Assembly: GCF_003945595.2 (NCBI RefSeq)
Contig: NW_024104529.1
Coordinates: forward strand, 62,001-126,000
Source: Pipra filicauda
Taxonomy: Eukaryota; Chordata; Aves; Passeriformes; Pipridae
Direction: 5' to 3'
DNA length: 64,000 bases
Within the stretch, counting starts at the first letter, position 1. Each line of letters opens with the position of its first letter. This document shows, piece by piece, positions 11,248-20,600 of this stretch. The notes below the pieces were generated by a model. That model searched no databases. It was not told the DNA's origin and saw only the letters and a list, made by a program, of their open reading frames with translations. A program made the translations under genes and the position numbers.

Positions 11248-11445
11248 TTACTCTGGTTCTTGCTGCTGAGGTTGTGTACCTAGGTAGGATCTAACACACC
11301 TGGAAGGAATCCATTTAAGCTCTTTTCCTGTAGCCACACAGGCGTAGCCTCGTCCCCAAGTGACGAGATCTAACGGTCCCGTCCATTGCCCTGACATTAA
11401 ATCTCTTACCATGACTGGTGGTTTGGGAGAGGCGAGAGCCTGAGG
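11248..11445 (-). pseudogene. pol: integrase C-terminal domain (displaced frame)
   Basis: On the minus strand, reading to a TAA at 11248-11250, the frame encodes the C-terminal DNA-binding part of integrase. A GQWTGP motif is followed by LVTWGRGYACV and KWIPSRCVR, the usual betaretroviral pattern. It is in a different frame from the integrase core at 11406-12095, so a frame change of one or two bases lies near 11406-11445. The core ORF therefore ends in unrelated residues. The last residues are Gln/Pro-rich. With this segment, pol is close to full length apart from its breaks. Confidence 0.8.
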
Positions 11446-12113
11446 CTTGTGCTGCTTTTCGTACCTGCTTCTTTCAGCAGGTCACAATTTAAAAAATTGA
11501 TAACATACGTGGCTTTCCACAGACGTTCTTGCGGGCTACAGACAGATTCCCCCTTTTTTTGTTTAGCCAACATGTCTTTCAGTGTGCGATGTGCCCTTTC
11601 CACGATTGCCTGTCCAGTTGGTGAGTGTGGGATACCTGTGACATGTGAAATTCCCCATTCTGACAGGAAATTTCTTACCTTTTCTGAGATGAAAGCTGGT
11701 CCATTATCGGTCTTGATCTGTTTTGGGGTACCAAGGGTAGCAAAACAACTGAACCAGTGTCTTATTACATCCTTGGCCTTTTCCCCTGTGTGTGCTGTGG
11801 CGGTTATGTATTGTGAGTGTGTATCTATGGATACATGTACATATTTTAACGTGCCAAATTCGGAGATGTGTGTGATATCTGTTTGCCAAATCTCATTTGC
11901 CATTAACCCTCTGCGGTTAACGCCTTCCTGAGATGGCATGGGTGTGATTTTCTGACAGTCTGGGCATGACATGATGATATCTCGAGCCTGATTGAGTGTT
12001 ATCTGAAATTGTCTCTTCAGAGAACGTGCGTTCTGATGGAAAAATGAGTGAGAAAATTTCACTTGCTCTAAGACTCTAGGTATGGTGTTAAACATAGCTG
12101 CTTTGTCAGCCTC
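11430..12113 (-). pseudogene. pol: integrase zinc-binding and catalytic core
   Basis: Integrase inserts viral DNA into the host genome. On the minus strand the frame shows an HHCC zinc-binding region (HSFFH, then CPDCQ near 11960) and the catalytic core: first Asp in WQTDITHI (about 11868-11890), second Asp in KTDNGPAF (about 11692-11716), and Glu in IVERAH (about 11583-11611). Exactly 35 residues separate the second Asp from the Glu, the DD35E spacing. The catalytic residues are therefore unchanged. The frame continues directly from RNase H, separated only by an in-frame TGA at 12114-12116, and is lost after about 11430 where the C-terminal domain moves to another frame. The + strand frames across it are shadows. 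Confidence 0.92.
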
Positions 12114-13570
12114 TCACTTTCCGTCAGCTATTGGCATGTCAGTGTGCATTATATAGAAATCAAACTTTCTATGATTCACAAGAAACCAAACAGAATGCAT
12201 TTCAAACAACAGGTGGGGGTTGGAGACATCTCGAAGAAACAAATTCTCGAGACGAGACACCAGCCCTGCAGCATAACAAGAGTCAGTTACAATATTAATA
12301 GGTTGATCAGAAAATTTCCCCAAGGCAATACGAATGGCAGCCACTTCCAGAACCTGCACAGAACCTTGGTTCATGGTCTGTACCTCTCGTTCCCATTGTC
12401 TTGTATCAGGGTTTACCCAAGTCACTGCAGCCTTTTGTGTTCTTCCAGATGCATCTGTAAAGACTGTGAGGCCTTTTACTGGATCATTTTTGCATCTGGT
12501 CGTAGCTTTTAAAGGTAAATTACCGATTTCTGTCCACAATCTGTGTTTAGGGAGATTGACCGAAATGTCACCATCAAAACTTGCCAAGGCAGCTTGGAAT
12601 CCTGCGTCCTCAGCCAGCATCCAATCTAAATTGTCCTTCGTAGCTGGAACGTAGATGATAGCTGGATCTCTTCTGTCCAGTTCCTGTAGTCGTCCTCTGC
12701 CTTTAATGACAAGCTTAGCAAACATTTCATTAACGGTCCATAGAGTTTTGGGTGGTGTGTGGGGCAGAAACAGCCACTCCAGAACCAGCAACGGGTCTTT
12801 CTCAGTTTGATCCCACTGAAATAAGACTGCAAATGGCTGGTACCTGCTGGGAACAAGGGCCAGGCAGATTTGCAGTTCAGGATTTCTCCTCCTGCCCTGC
12901 CTATTCTCTATCGCCTTGGCGCAAATGTCTAACGCCTGTTTTGCCTCTGCTGTCAGAGACCTGTTAGACGTTAGGTCAGAGTCCCCCCTTAGCAACTCAA
13001 ATAGAGGGTGTAGCTCCTCTGCGGTTAAGCCTAAAATAGGCCTTAACCAGTTGATGGCTCCCAGGAGTTTTTGCAACTCATGTAAAGTTAAAGTGGTTTT
13101 TACCTCGAGCTGCAGTGGCTGTGGGGAAATTTCCTGCTGTGTAATCCTCCATCCAAGATAGGTCCAGGGCTGCGATCGCTGGATTTTCTCTGGAGCAACC
13201 TGCAACCCTGCTTCTTGGACTGCATCAGTCAGAGCAGTAACAACAATTTGCAGTTCATGTTCTGTGGCCATGGTAATTAAAATATCATCTATATAATGAT
13301 AGATGATAGCAGAGGGAAAATGCCTTCTGATGGGATGAATAGCATTTGCCAGTACTGTTTGACATATTGTAGGACTATTTTTCATCCCCTGAGGAAGGAC
13401 AACCCAGTGATACCTTTGCATGGGCTGTGCATTGTTCAAGGCCGGGATGGAGAAGGCAAACCTTGTCGCGTCCTCAGGGTGTAGGAAGATGGTAAAGAAA
13501 CAGTCCTTTAAATCAATTACCACTACTGGCCAATTTGCTGGGAGCATAGCGGGTGAGGCAGTCCTGGATT
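12114..13570 (-). pseudogene. pol: reverse transcriptase palm/thumb and RNase H
   Basis: This part would copy viral RNA into DNA and degrade the RNA strand. On the minus strand the frame carries the first catalytic Asp in IDLKDCFF (codon 13503-13505), the LPQGMKNSP motif, and YIDD at 13284-13295. A connection region follows, then RNase H with FTDASGR at 12441-12458, LEVAA, and VTDSCYAAGL near 12275-12297. The active-site aspartates of both domains are present. The frame stops at TGA 12114-12116, after which the same frame resumes as integrase, so this is a single in-frame stop. The end of RNase H around MHTDMPIADGK is shorter or diverged compared with the family. The real frame begins near 13570, and an ATG at 13655 lies in the off-frame overlap. 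Confidence 0.93.
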
Positions 13571-13870
13571 CAATGCTCCCATCGGTTCTATGACTGCGTT
13601 TACTGCCCTTAAGTCCTGCAGCATCCTCCATTTTCCACTTTTCTTGGGAATGCAAAACACGGTAGTCTTCCAGGGACTGTTTGTTGGCACAATATATCCT
13701 GCTTCTAACTGTTCCCTTGCAAACTCTCTTAAGTGTTCAAGCTGTTCCTTTTTCATAGGCCATTGGTCCACCTAGACTGGCTACTCGCTTTTCCAAACCA
13801 GCTTAATCAGTGCTTGGGACGGCTGACCAATGGCCCTTATTGAAAAACCTGGCTGCTTGGAGGAGGAATT
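13523..13870 (-). pseudogene. pol: reverse transcriptase N-terminus (fingers), broken
   Basis: On the minus strand this frame encodes the start of reverse transcriptase: [10 protein letters not shown], an EAGYIVP...SPW stretch, [18 protein letters not shown] and IEPMG, all class II fingers motifs. It is cut in three ways. Two in-frame TAG codons lie at 13781-13783 and 13772-13774, just before DQWP. A frame change near 13560-13580 moves the continuation into the frame of the palm domain, so this ORF runs on only to an off-frame stop at about 13523. The pro frame ends at 13837, so pol overlaps or follows it closely. Confidence 0.88.
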
Positions 13871-14571
13871 TGCATGACTGTGCCAAACTGCCCGAGAATG
13901 TCCCTCCCCCACAGTGTACACGGAATGGGAGCAACAAAAGGAGCTACCTTGGCTATTTGTCCCTCTGGCCCCAAGACAGTGAGTACTTGGGCACTCTGTC
14001 TGGACCTTTGTGTGCCTCCCACCCCCTGAATGGTTGCAACTGGGCAAACAGTGGGCCAGTCAAGTGGCCATTCGGAGTCCTTTATGATGGAAACATCAGC
14101 TCCCGATTCCACAAGGCCTGTAAATCTGTGCCCATTAACTTGGCACATCATGAGCGGCTGTGTGGCTGTGATGGCTGCTGCCCAGTAAACTTGTGGCTGT
14201 CCTGTACTACCAAAGGCCCCTGAACCCCGCTCCTTCTCCCCCTCCCCCACAGGCGACACGCTGTAGAAGGGGATTAGTTGAGCTATTTTCTGTCCCTTTG
14301 GAATGAAACAGGGGGGTGAAGGGGTCCAGGCTGTTATTAGAATCTCACTATGAGAATCTATCACTCCAGGCAGCACAAATAAACCCATTTTGGTAGTGGA
14401 GGACCTTCCAATCAGTAGTGTGTGTACCCCTGGGCTAAGGGGACCCCAAAGCCCAGTTGGGATTAGTACTACCTCTGTGGAAGCTATGAAGACTGAGTCC
14501 CCGTTGGATAAGTCCAGCCCAGTGCTGGCTGAGGTGGAGGGGCACAAAGCGCTGGCTGAGGGGGGGGGCAC
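13837..14571 (-). pseudogene. pro: dUTPase-protease, active-site Asp replaced
   Basis: The 244-codon minus-strand frame holds two domains. The first half is a dUTPase, which in betaretroviruses clears dUTP. Its motifs in order are STGLDL, GRSS, GVIDSH, KGQKIAQLI and a glycine-rich GAFGSTG. The third lacks the usual Tyr. The second half is a retropepsin that would cut the polyproteins. Where the family has Asp-Thr/Ser-Gly, this copy reads LVESGADVSII, with GAA (Glu) at 14107-14109, so the catalytic Asp is missing. A later GRDILG matches the conserved helix. The protein ends at a stop at 13837 with no clear G-patch. Relative to the nucleocapsid frame the offset is not a clean -1 step, and a run of nine G at 14560-14568 is a likely indel point. 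Confidence 0.9.
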
Positions 14572-14793
14572 AAATTGCTAGCCTGTTCCCTTGTGTCGCA
14601 TTTATTTGTTGTACCGGGGCATGCGACAACGCTCCTCGCTTCCAGTTTTTTGGCCCCCTTCTACCTTTTGGGGGCTTGCGAGGTGCTATTGCTAAGGGTC
14701 TCCTGGGACAATCTCTTTGAAAGTGGTCGGGGGCACCACAGATGTAACAACAACTTTTGCGTCTGGCTCCTTCCTGCACTCTTAGCCGGGCAC
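14435..14793 (-). pseudogene. gag: nucleocapsid with one CCHC zinc knuckle
   Basis: On the minus strand the frame contains CYICGAPDHFQRDC at 14708-14749, a perfect C-X2-C-X4-H-X4-C knuckle that binds viral RNA. A basic, Pro-rich stretch follows (KPPKGRRGPKNWKRG). Many betaretroviral nucleocapsids have two knuckles. I see only one here. It overlaps the start of the dUTPase frame, as expected for gag-pro frameshifting, but the offset between the two frames looks altered by an indel. The upstream capsid is in another frame. Confidence 0.88.
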
Positions 14794-15582
14794 TTAGTGC
14801 TGTTGCCTACGAGTCAGTTTGATGTCCCACTGAGCCAACCCCTTGACAGGCACGAACCAGCTCGGCAATGCTGCAGCTCTCCGTCTTAGGAAGGGCTTGC
14901 AAAGCTCTTTTATAGTCTGGGTTCGCATTTTCAAAAGCCTGTTAATTATTTCTCTGGCTTCATCGTTTTCAATCTGCCTGTTTAAGGCAAACTGCAGCCG
15001 ATCCAAAAATTGGGAGTATGGTTCTGTCGGGCATTGTATTATTTTTGTGAATGATAAAATGTTGTCTCGATCTGACATGGGTAATTTTCTCATAGCTCTA
15101 AAGGCATGCTTAGCTATTACTTCATATATTTCTCTATTGTACTTAACTTGTTCATCTATTGAACTATAATTTCCATTCCCGGTTAGCTGATGTGCTGTGA
15201 CGCCTGCTCGTGGGTCATTAGCATACTCAGAACAACTCTCCCTAAAATCATTTAGCCACACATTGTACTGAGTGTTAGTAAGACTTATTTTTAGTAGGGT
15301 CTTCCAATCGAGTGGCATAAAAACATAGGTGGAACTTAGTGTCTCTAAAAACGCAATGGTGTTAGCGGAGGACATGCCAGTTTCTCTTACCAGTTGCCTC
15401 AGTTCCTTTGTCAGCTCATGTGGCAAAGGTTGCAACTGAGGGTTCTGACGTGAGCAAATAACGACTGGGCATGTGTTAATTACTTGCAAATCTCTCACCT
15501 GTAATGCTTCCTTCTGACACAGTCCCCACCTATCAACCGATCCTTCCCCATTTGCCTCCTCGCTCCCTCCGGACGGAACCAT
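14794..15582 (-). pseudogene. gag: capsid region, frame-shifted at its end
   Basis: On the minus strand this 262-codon frame includes the capsid. The start of the mature protein is probably around QPLPHELTKELRQLV. The major homology region is at about 14985-15040 (QCPTEPYSQFLDRL, with the conserved Gln, Glu, Tyr, Phe and Arg). After KELCK near 14900 the residues stop resembling the family, and the following nucleocapsid is in another frame, so a small indel probably lies about 14880-14900. The first roughly 40 residues may be the tail of the upstream Pro-rich region. The capsid forms the core shell of the particle. Confidence 0.85.
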
Positions 15583-15970
15583 CCCTGGTCCCTCCTCCCC
15601 ATCCCCCCATGACTCCCCCCCTGTGGTTCCAGTGAACTCGGTTCCCTGTGAGGGGGTGGTGCTGGGTGGTGGAGGTGGCGAGAGCGAGGGGCCAACCCCC
15701 CCTCGTGCCGGCGGCTGGGGCAGGGCAGCATTGGGGCCAGAAGAGACGGATCGGCTTCCGGTCCGTTTGGCAGGCGAGATGGCTGCGCCCAGTCCGAGAC
15801 ACGCGGTCGGCGGTCATTCGCAGCATGGGGGGGCAAAGGGGCTGGGTTACTCCCCTCATCACTGTAACAGAGCCCTGTGCGCTGATCCCATGGCTTGGGA
15901 TCCCACATTTCAGGCTCTGTTCTCTCCCAGTGACCTATGTTCCCGTGGCCCCCGGCTTGCGACCCGTAAC
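15495..15970 (-). pseudogene. gag: proline-rich linker between matrix and capsid
   Basis: A minus-strand frame from 15908 to 15495 is rich in Pro, Arg, Gly and His (for example PAPLPPHAAND and HHPAPPPHRE). It sits where betaretroviral Gag has a variable, proline-rich pp/p10-type segment, often with late-budding motifs. I see no clear PPXY or PTAP in it. It is in a different frame from both matrix and capsid, so at least two indels lie around it, probably in the G/C homopolymer runs near 15590-15610 and 15990-16015. Confidence 0.6.
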
Positions 15971-16393
15971 TTAACTCACGAACGGTTCCTCCCCCTCGCC
16001 CTCCCCCTCCCCCCGGTGGATCTCATGCGTTTGTCCTACGCCTAGGGGTTGGGCTGCTGCTAGCAGTGTGGGCAGGGTGTGTGTGTTGGTGTTGGATGCT
16101 TGTATTGTCCGTTCGTGGGCTCTATGTAGTGCAGACATTATGATTTGCCAGGCTGAAAAGGCGTTGTTAGCCTGGGGGTCCTCCCCCTGGGCTTTCAGTT
16201 TTATGAGGTTTCCTATTTTATCCCAAATTTTTATGTGAAGAGCTTCCACTAGGGGCAACTCTGGTACTGCTGCTTTAATGAAACGTACAAGCTCTGTTAG
16301 TTCAGCCCTTGTGGCTTGTATGTGGTATGGTTTTAGCAAAATTGCTAGTGCCTCTGTGTCTTGTGAGGTTTCCGTGGAAACAAAGCTCCCCAT
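15971..16393 (-). pseudogene. gag: matrix domain, cut short by a stop
   Basis: On the minus strand the frame starts at ATG 16393 with MGSFVS, which carries the Gly-2 and Ser context for N-myristoylation, the usual membrane anchor of matrix. The 140-codon product has a helical matrix-like body (ELVRFIKAAVPEL, then IWDKIGNLIK) and ends in a Gly/Glu repeat (GEGEGEGEE) before TAA at 15971-15973. The stop probably results from an indel in the G/C-rich repeat, because the rest of Gag is in other frames. This ATG is the natural Gag start: it follows the long leader and fits the family. Confidence 0.85.
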
Positions 16394-17483
16394 GTTTACC
16401 TTAGTCCTGGGGCGGCAGGCACACGTGGAGGGAGTCTTTTGTCTGGCTGCTGAGTTTCAGTTTATCGGCTACTTTTCCGCAGCTTTTTTTTCTTCTCGGC
16501 GTTTCTGTCAGTGTCCGGGGGCTCTCCGGCAGCTTGGGAGCGATGAAAAGCAGTGGTGATCAGCAGCGATCAGCACAGTGTGCAGTCCTAGCGCCACTCC
16601 GTCAGCGACAGTGGTGAAGCGCCAGTGAAGCAGCAAAAGGTTCCTTTGGGGTCTGCACGGCTTCTGGGTGGTTTTTCTTCAACATGGAGGCTCTGCGCTG
16701 TCGCCACAGGCAGGCACGGACTGGCAGGAGGCAACTCCGTCGGTCTGCTGGGCGGCGCGGGGGCTCCGGGTGCCAGCGGGGTCGCGGCGTGGCTTCAGCA
16801 GGTCCCGCGCGGTTTATAAGCATGGCGCGGGGCCAGTGAAGGCGGCAGTCACAGTGCGGGGTCCCTGCAGCAGCTCCCACAGCGGCGGGAAGGGAAGGGG
16901 GGGCGGCCGGCGGCACGTGTGCGGCTTGGCAGGCTGCTTGGAGCTGTGGCACTTCCCGCTGCGCAGGGCAGTGTGCTGGCACAGAGTTTATGGGGTTGGG
17001 CGGCGGGGCTCGGGGTGTTAGAGTGGCAGCAGCGATTTCGCACGCCCGGCTCAACCGCGGTGGCGGCAACGATGGCAGGGGTTTCCTGGCGGTTTTAGCG
17101 TGTCTCGCCGCCCGGGTTTTCCAAGCAGCGGACACGCAGCCACTCAGGGAGCAGTCCTAGCCGTGGTGTTAGGTGCTAGCGTCGCTCTCAGCTCACTCAC
17201 CGCTCCGTAAAATGTTGGGCCCCGTCCCTCTCTTCTCTGCCCGCTGTTCCGTTTCTTGTTCTTCTTTTCTTCTTTCTTCTTTGTTCCTGTGCACTTTTCC
17301 CTAATATTTCTGAGCTCACTATTTTAACTCCCGTTTCTCATACGCTACTGAGACAACGGATTTACAGACGTCTGGGTTTTTTTCGGTGAAAATTCCCATC
17401 TCCAAACAATCGAGATGATAAACGGAATTACCGAGTTTTCTACCTGATTCAGGATATGCTAGCTCGCCTAATGTAGGTTTCAA
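16394..17483 (-). other. long GC-rich 5' leader of the provirus
   Basis: About 1.09 kb lies between the primer site and the Gag ATG. The 16600-17200 part is very rich in G+C and CpG, unlike the rest of the element. On the minus strand an open frame (about 16602-17135, no ATG at its upstream end) gives a Pro/Ala/Arg-rich product that resembles nothing I know and may be a side effect of composition. Next to the primer site the minus strand has a purine tract (complement of 17246-17288, TTC-rich on the + strand). The leader should hold the packaging signal and any splice donor. I cannot pinpoint them. Confidence 0.7.
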
Positions 17484-17502
17484 GTCCCAAGTTCGGGCGC
17501 CA
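17484..17502 (-). other. primer binding site, tRNA-Lys-like
   Basis: On the minus strand, two bases after the 5' LTR, the sequence reads TGGCGCCCGAACTTGGGAC. It matches the 18-nt site for tRNA-Lys (UUU) at 16 or more positions, but has TT where that site has A, so it is one base longer. Outside the site, the + strand TTCAAGTCCC also resembles the tRNA-Lys T-arm. Lys primers are typical of betaretroviruses and lentiviruses. Confidence 0.8.
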
Positions 17503-17504
17503 CA

Positions 17505-17688
17505 TGTGGCAGCACTGTCTTTATGTGATAAAGAATGATGCAAGCTCTTCTGAGGTGGAAATCAAAGAGAATTTATTTGAATTCGCACCCCCTTTTATCC
17601 CCCAAAACAATATGACCTTCTAACCAATGGGGTTGTCTGTCCCTGCGCATGTCCCTTGATTTCTCTGCCCCAGGACATGCCCCCTACA
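17505..17688 (-). repeat. 5' LTR of the provirus (184 bp), promoter
   Basis: On the minus strand it starts TGTAGGGGGC and ends GCCACA. U3 contains CCCATTGGTTAG, a CCAAT-type box in inverted form (about 17625-17632 on the +). GGATAAAAGG at about 17591-17600 is a TATA-like box, and AATAAA lies at 17572-17577 (+ strand TTTATT). TATA and AATAAA are only about 16 nt apart, so the poly(A) hexamer lies just upstream of the expected start site. This is the arrangement in which AATAAA sits in U3 and R is very short, as in ASLV and MMTV. At 184 bp the LTR is unusually short. Confidence 0.93.
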
Positions 17689-17694
17689 CTGTTC
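17689..17694 (+). repeat. target site duplication, right copy
   Basis: CTGTTC, identical to 10503-10508. The match on both sides shows the provirus ends are intact and that no recombination with another copy has replaced a flank. Confidence 0.95.
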
Positions 17695-20600
17695 CTTTGG
17701 GGCTTTGACCTAAAAAACATCAGCACAGATGGTTTGACATGTTCAAACCTTAAATCACACTTTAGACAAATCCTTTGCAGCCTAATCACTAATTTCAGAG
17801 TAATAGACTTTAGCGTGAGGCTTTCTAAGAAATTCCCTGAACTCTGTCCGCAGTATTTGTTCAAACCACAGAGTATTTGCCTTACAGTGGGAGCCTGTGC
17901 TCAGGGGCCTCTCAGAAGAGGGGTGGAGCACTTGCTCTCCCCGCTCTCTGCCCAGTGTCCAGCAGCAGCAGGCCAGGTCAGGCAGTTCTGCCTGGACTCT
18001 GCCCTGCTGACCATCAGCTGGTTCCCACAGCAACACTTTCCTTCACATTATTTTGCTGATTTTTTTGTCTGCTTCCCAAGCTCCCTCCTACCTTCTGCCA
18101 ACTCAGTGCCTTCAACATGAGAGAAGTCTCATGCAGAAGGTGCCTTTCCCGGACCTCAGCCTGCTAGTAAGTCCCTGCATCACACCAGAGGCACTTGCAA
18201 AATGCTTTCTTTGGCAGGCTGGGGACAACTGCTGCACTGAGGTGGCAGATTCCCACTTGTTCTGCTGGCTTTACGCTGCCTGGATGACAGTCCTGCCTGC
18301 TGCCATTCATGCTGCTCGTGCCTGTTTGCAAATACACAGTGGGCCAACCAAAGGTCAGAGGCGTGTGTTTCGGAGAGGACATTGCAGCCCATCACCCCTC
18401 AGCCACAGAAAGACCGTAACCTTGGCCAAGTGCCCTGCACTTCCAGAAGTATTTTCCCAAAAGTGTTGCACATATGGTACTTGCCCTTCATTGAAATACA
18501 ACTCCGGCAGGTGTCACAGACCTCTGCTCCTAAAGGGTTTTCTGATCTCCCACCAGCCAGCACTGTTGGTGGTAAGAGAGGGGAGGCTGAACATTGGCCA
18601 AAAAACAACACACGCACATGCTACACAAACTACAGCCCAGTTGTACACATGAGGAGAGGGTCAAGAAAACAGCTGAAACAAGGTTTGTTTTGTTCTGATT
18701 TTACTCTTCATTAAGATCATATCACTATTAGATAGAAACCCCAAAAGAAACTTTTCAAAACTACCAACAAGGTAGACCAGGAATTGTATATACACCTTTC
18801 ACTGAAAATCACTTTTGGCATCACAGGACAGATTCATCTGTAGTAAATTTCTGGGAAATTTTCCCCCTTGCAGAAATTAGTAGGCTCAGAAGATACTTTT
18901 AATTTTTTTTTCTCATGGGGGAAAAATTAGAAAAAGCGGGCAGAAAACCTGGAATGTTTTATCATGAACCAGTATCACCCCAAGTCCACAAGGCTTATGC
19001 TAAGAAACTCAGCCACCAGTGAGACTGTAATTGTTTCTGTGTTAGCCTACTTGGCCTACCAATCCTTCTGAGGTCCAGGGTATAGAGGTGACCTCCTAAA
19101 TATGACATGGTTTAATTATCCCACCCTCTAAGGCTTTGTGCAGGCACCTGCTTAAGAGGAGCACATGAAAGTCACCGGTTTTGCAGGCTGCCAGGATATG
19201 TCATAGTGTTCATTCCAAGTTTGGGCCACCCCCAGGCAGAAGGAACCAAGGGATTGATCAGGCATCACCCAAAGCCTGGCAATGGCAGCTGGAACAAGTT
19301 GGATTTATAGGAGCCAAACCCATTTTTGTGACAAGAGCCATGGCTCTCCTTCTCCTCGTGCGCCTGTGGCTGCCAGTATGGCTGTGCACTTCTCATGCCT
19401 GCCTGGGCTCCCCCACGCACCCTACAAAGATTTGGGGTAATGGGAGGCAGGGACGAAGGTTGAAAAACTCTATTGCACACAGTAGCTTTGAAAAAGGCTT
19501 TAAAGGCACAGAGGGACCATCTCAAAGGGCAGTCTGCATGCACACACAAGATCATCCTGCCCTTGCCTGGTCCCCCAGAGGCAGAGGAGTATTTCAACCA
19601 CTAGTTCAGGGATGGGGCAGAGGGAGCCTGCTCTGTCAGCAAACACCTTGCCAACACACTTCTTGAGGGCAGCAAGCATTTTATCTATTCGGAAATCATG
19701 AAATTAAAATATAATCACAACTAAATGAAGGAACCATAACTCCATTGTCAGTTAATTTAAGTGCCACAGTGAGTACATTGAACTATTGGTGACAAGTTTT
19801 ATTGTAGTCTCCATCTAAAGAAAATGGTGTTACCAGGCACTACCTGGATTTCACCCATAGACTCCCCTCTGAGGGAGCAGCTGAGGGCAACAAGCAGAAG
19901 ACAAAAGCCTGGGTCCAAGTGAACCAGGAGGAACATTTGCCAGGGGGACAGGCATTAGTTTAAGATTCCAGAAGTGTGGGTGGGAAGAATGAAAAGGAAA
20001 ACGCAACAGAGGCAATTGAAACTGGTTGACACGGCCTATGCTAAAGAAGGGACCAGGAGAGTAATATAGTTTCTATTCCCAACTGTTCTTTTAGTGGACT
20101 TCAGTAGTTTCTTAGTTTTGCTAACCATTTGTTAACAAGGAAATGAAGGTGCCCTTCCTACATCAACACCATTTATTATTGCCACCCTTGTTCTCTGGGA
20201 TACACCACTAAAGGGCTTAGAAGAACCAGATTATCTTTCATTTTAGGGACAGAGGCTTCTATTCCTTTTGATATAAGTAGATGAAAACATACATCACAGA
20301 TGCCTGTCTCCTTGGATGTGAGGATTAGTGCCCTACTACATGAGTCTGGGTGGTGTGAAACGTCTGTTCACTTCTGGGCAAAAGCTAAACCACTTCCATT
20401 TTATCTGTGTACACAGTCGAGGTGTCTAGGAGACAACATATATGAGTCAGTTTGGATGTAGTTTGCATGAGGCAGAAGTGTTTCCTTGCAGGAAACGAAA
20501 TTTTATGTTGTTAAAGAAGCTGATGTGAGTCCGTGATCAGCCCAGCAAATGTGTACTCTATTTGAACATTTGTTGTTGTTGTTGTTGTTGTTGTTGTTTG

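Larger units (their letters stand above)
10509..17688 (-). mobile_element. class II (beta-like) endogenous retrovirus, env-less, 7180 bp
   Basis: This is a complete proviral structure on the minus strand: 5' LTR (17505-17688), a tRNA-Lys-like primer site, a GC-rich leader, gag, dUTPase-protease, pol (reverse transcriptase, RNase H, integrase), a non-coding segment, a polypurine tract and the 3' LTR (10509-10692). It is flanked by a perfect 6-bp duplication. The dUTPase fused in front of the protease, the Gly-2 start of Gag, the CCHC knuckle and the LPQGMKNSP and YIDD motifs place it with betaretrovirus-like class II elements. All three coding regions carry stops or frame changes, so no full Gag, Pro or Pol can be made from it. 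Only about 0.55 kb lies between pol and the polypurine tract, too short for env. The two LTRs differ at 10 of 184 sites by my hand count. Confidence 0.95.

Noticed and set aside
11449..13161. Several + strand frames of 60-160 codons across pol
   Set aside because: Antisense shadows of the retroviral integrase and reverse transcriptase frames, whose motifs are clear on the minus strand.
15623..16045. Two + strand frames of 108-140 codons opposite gag
   Set aside because: Antisense to the GC-rich gag linker; composition effect.
18053..18652. 199-codon + strand open frame
   Set aside because: Starts at TTG, no domain or repeat recognised, overlaps minus-strand frames; fits chance in GC-balanced sequence.
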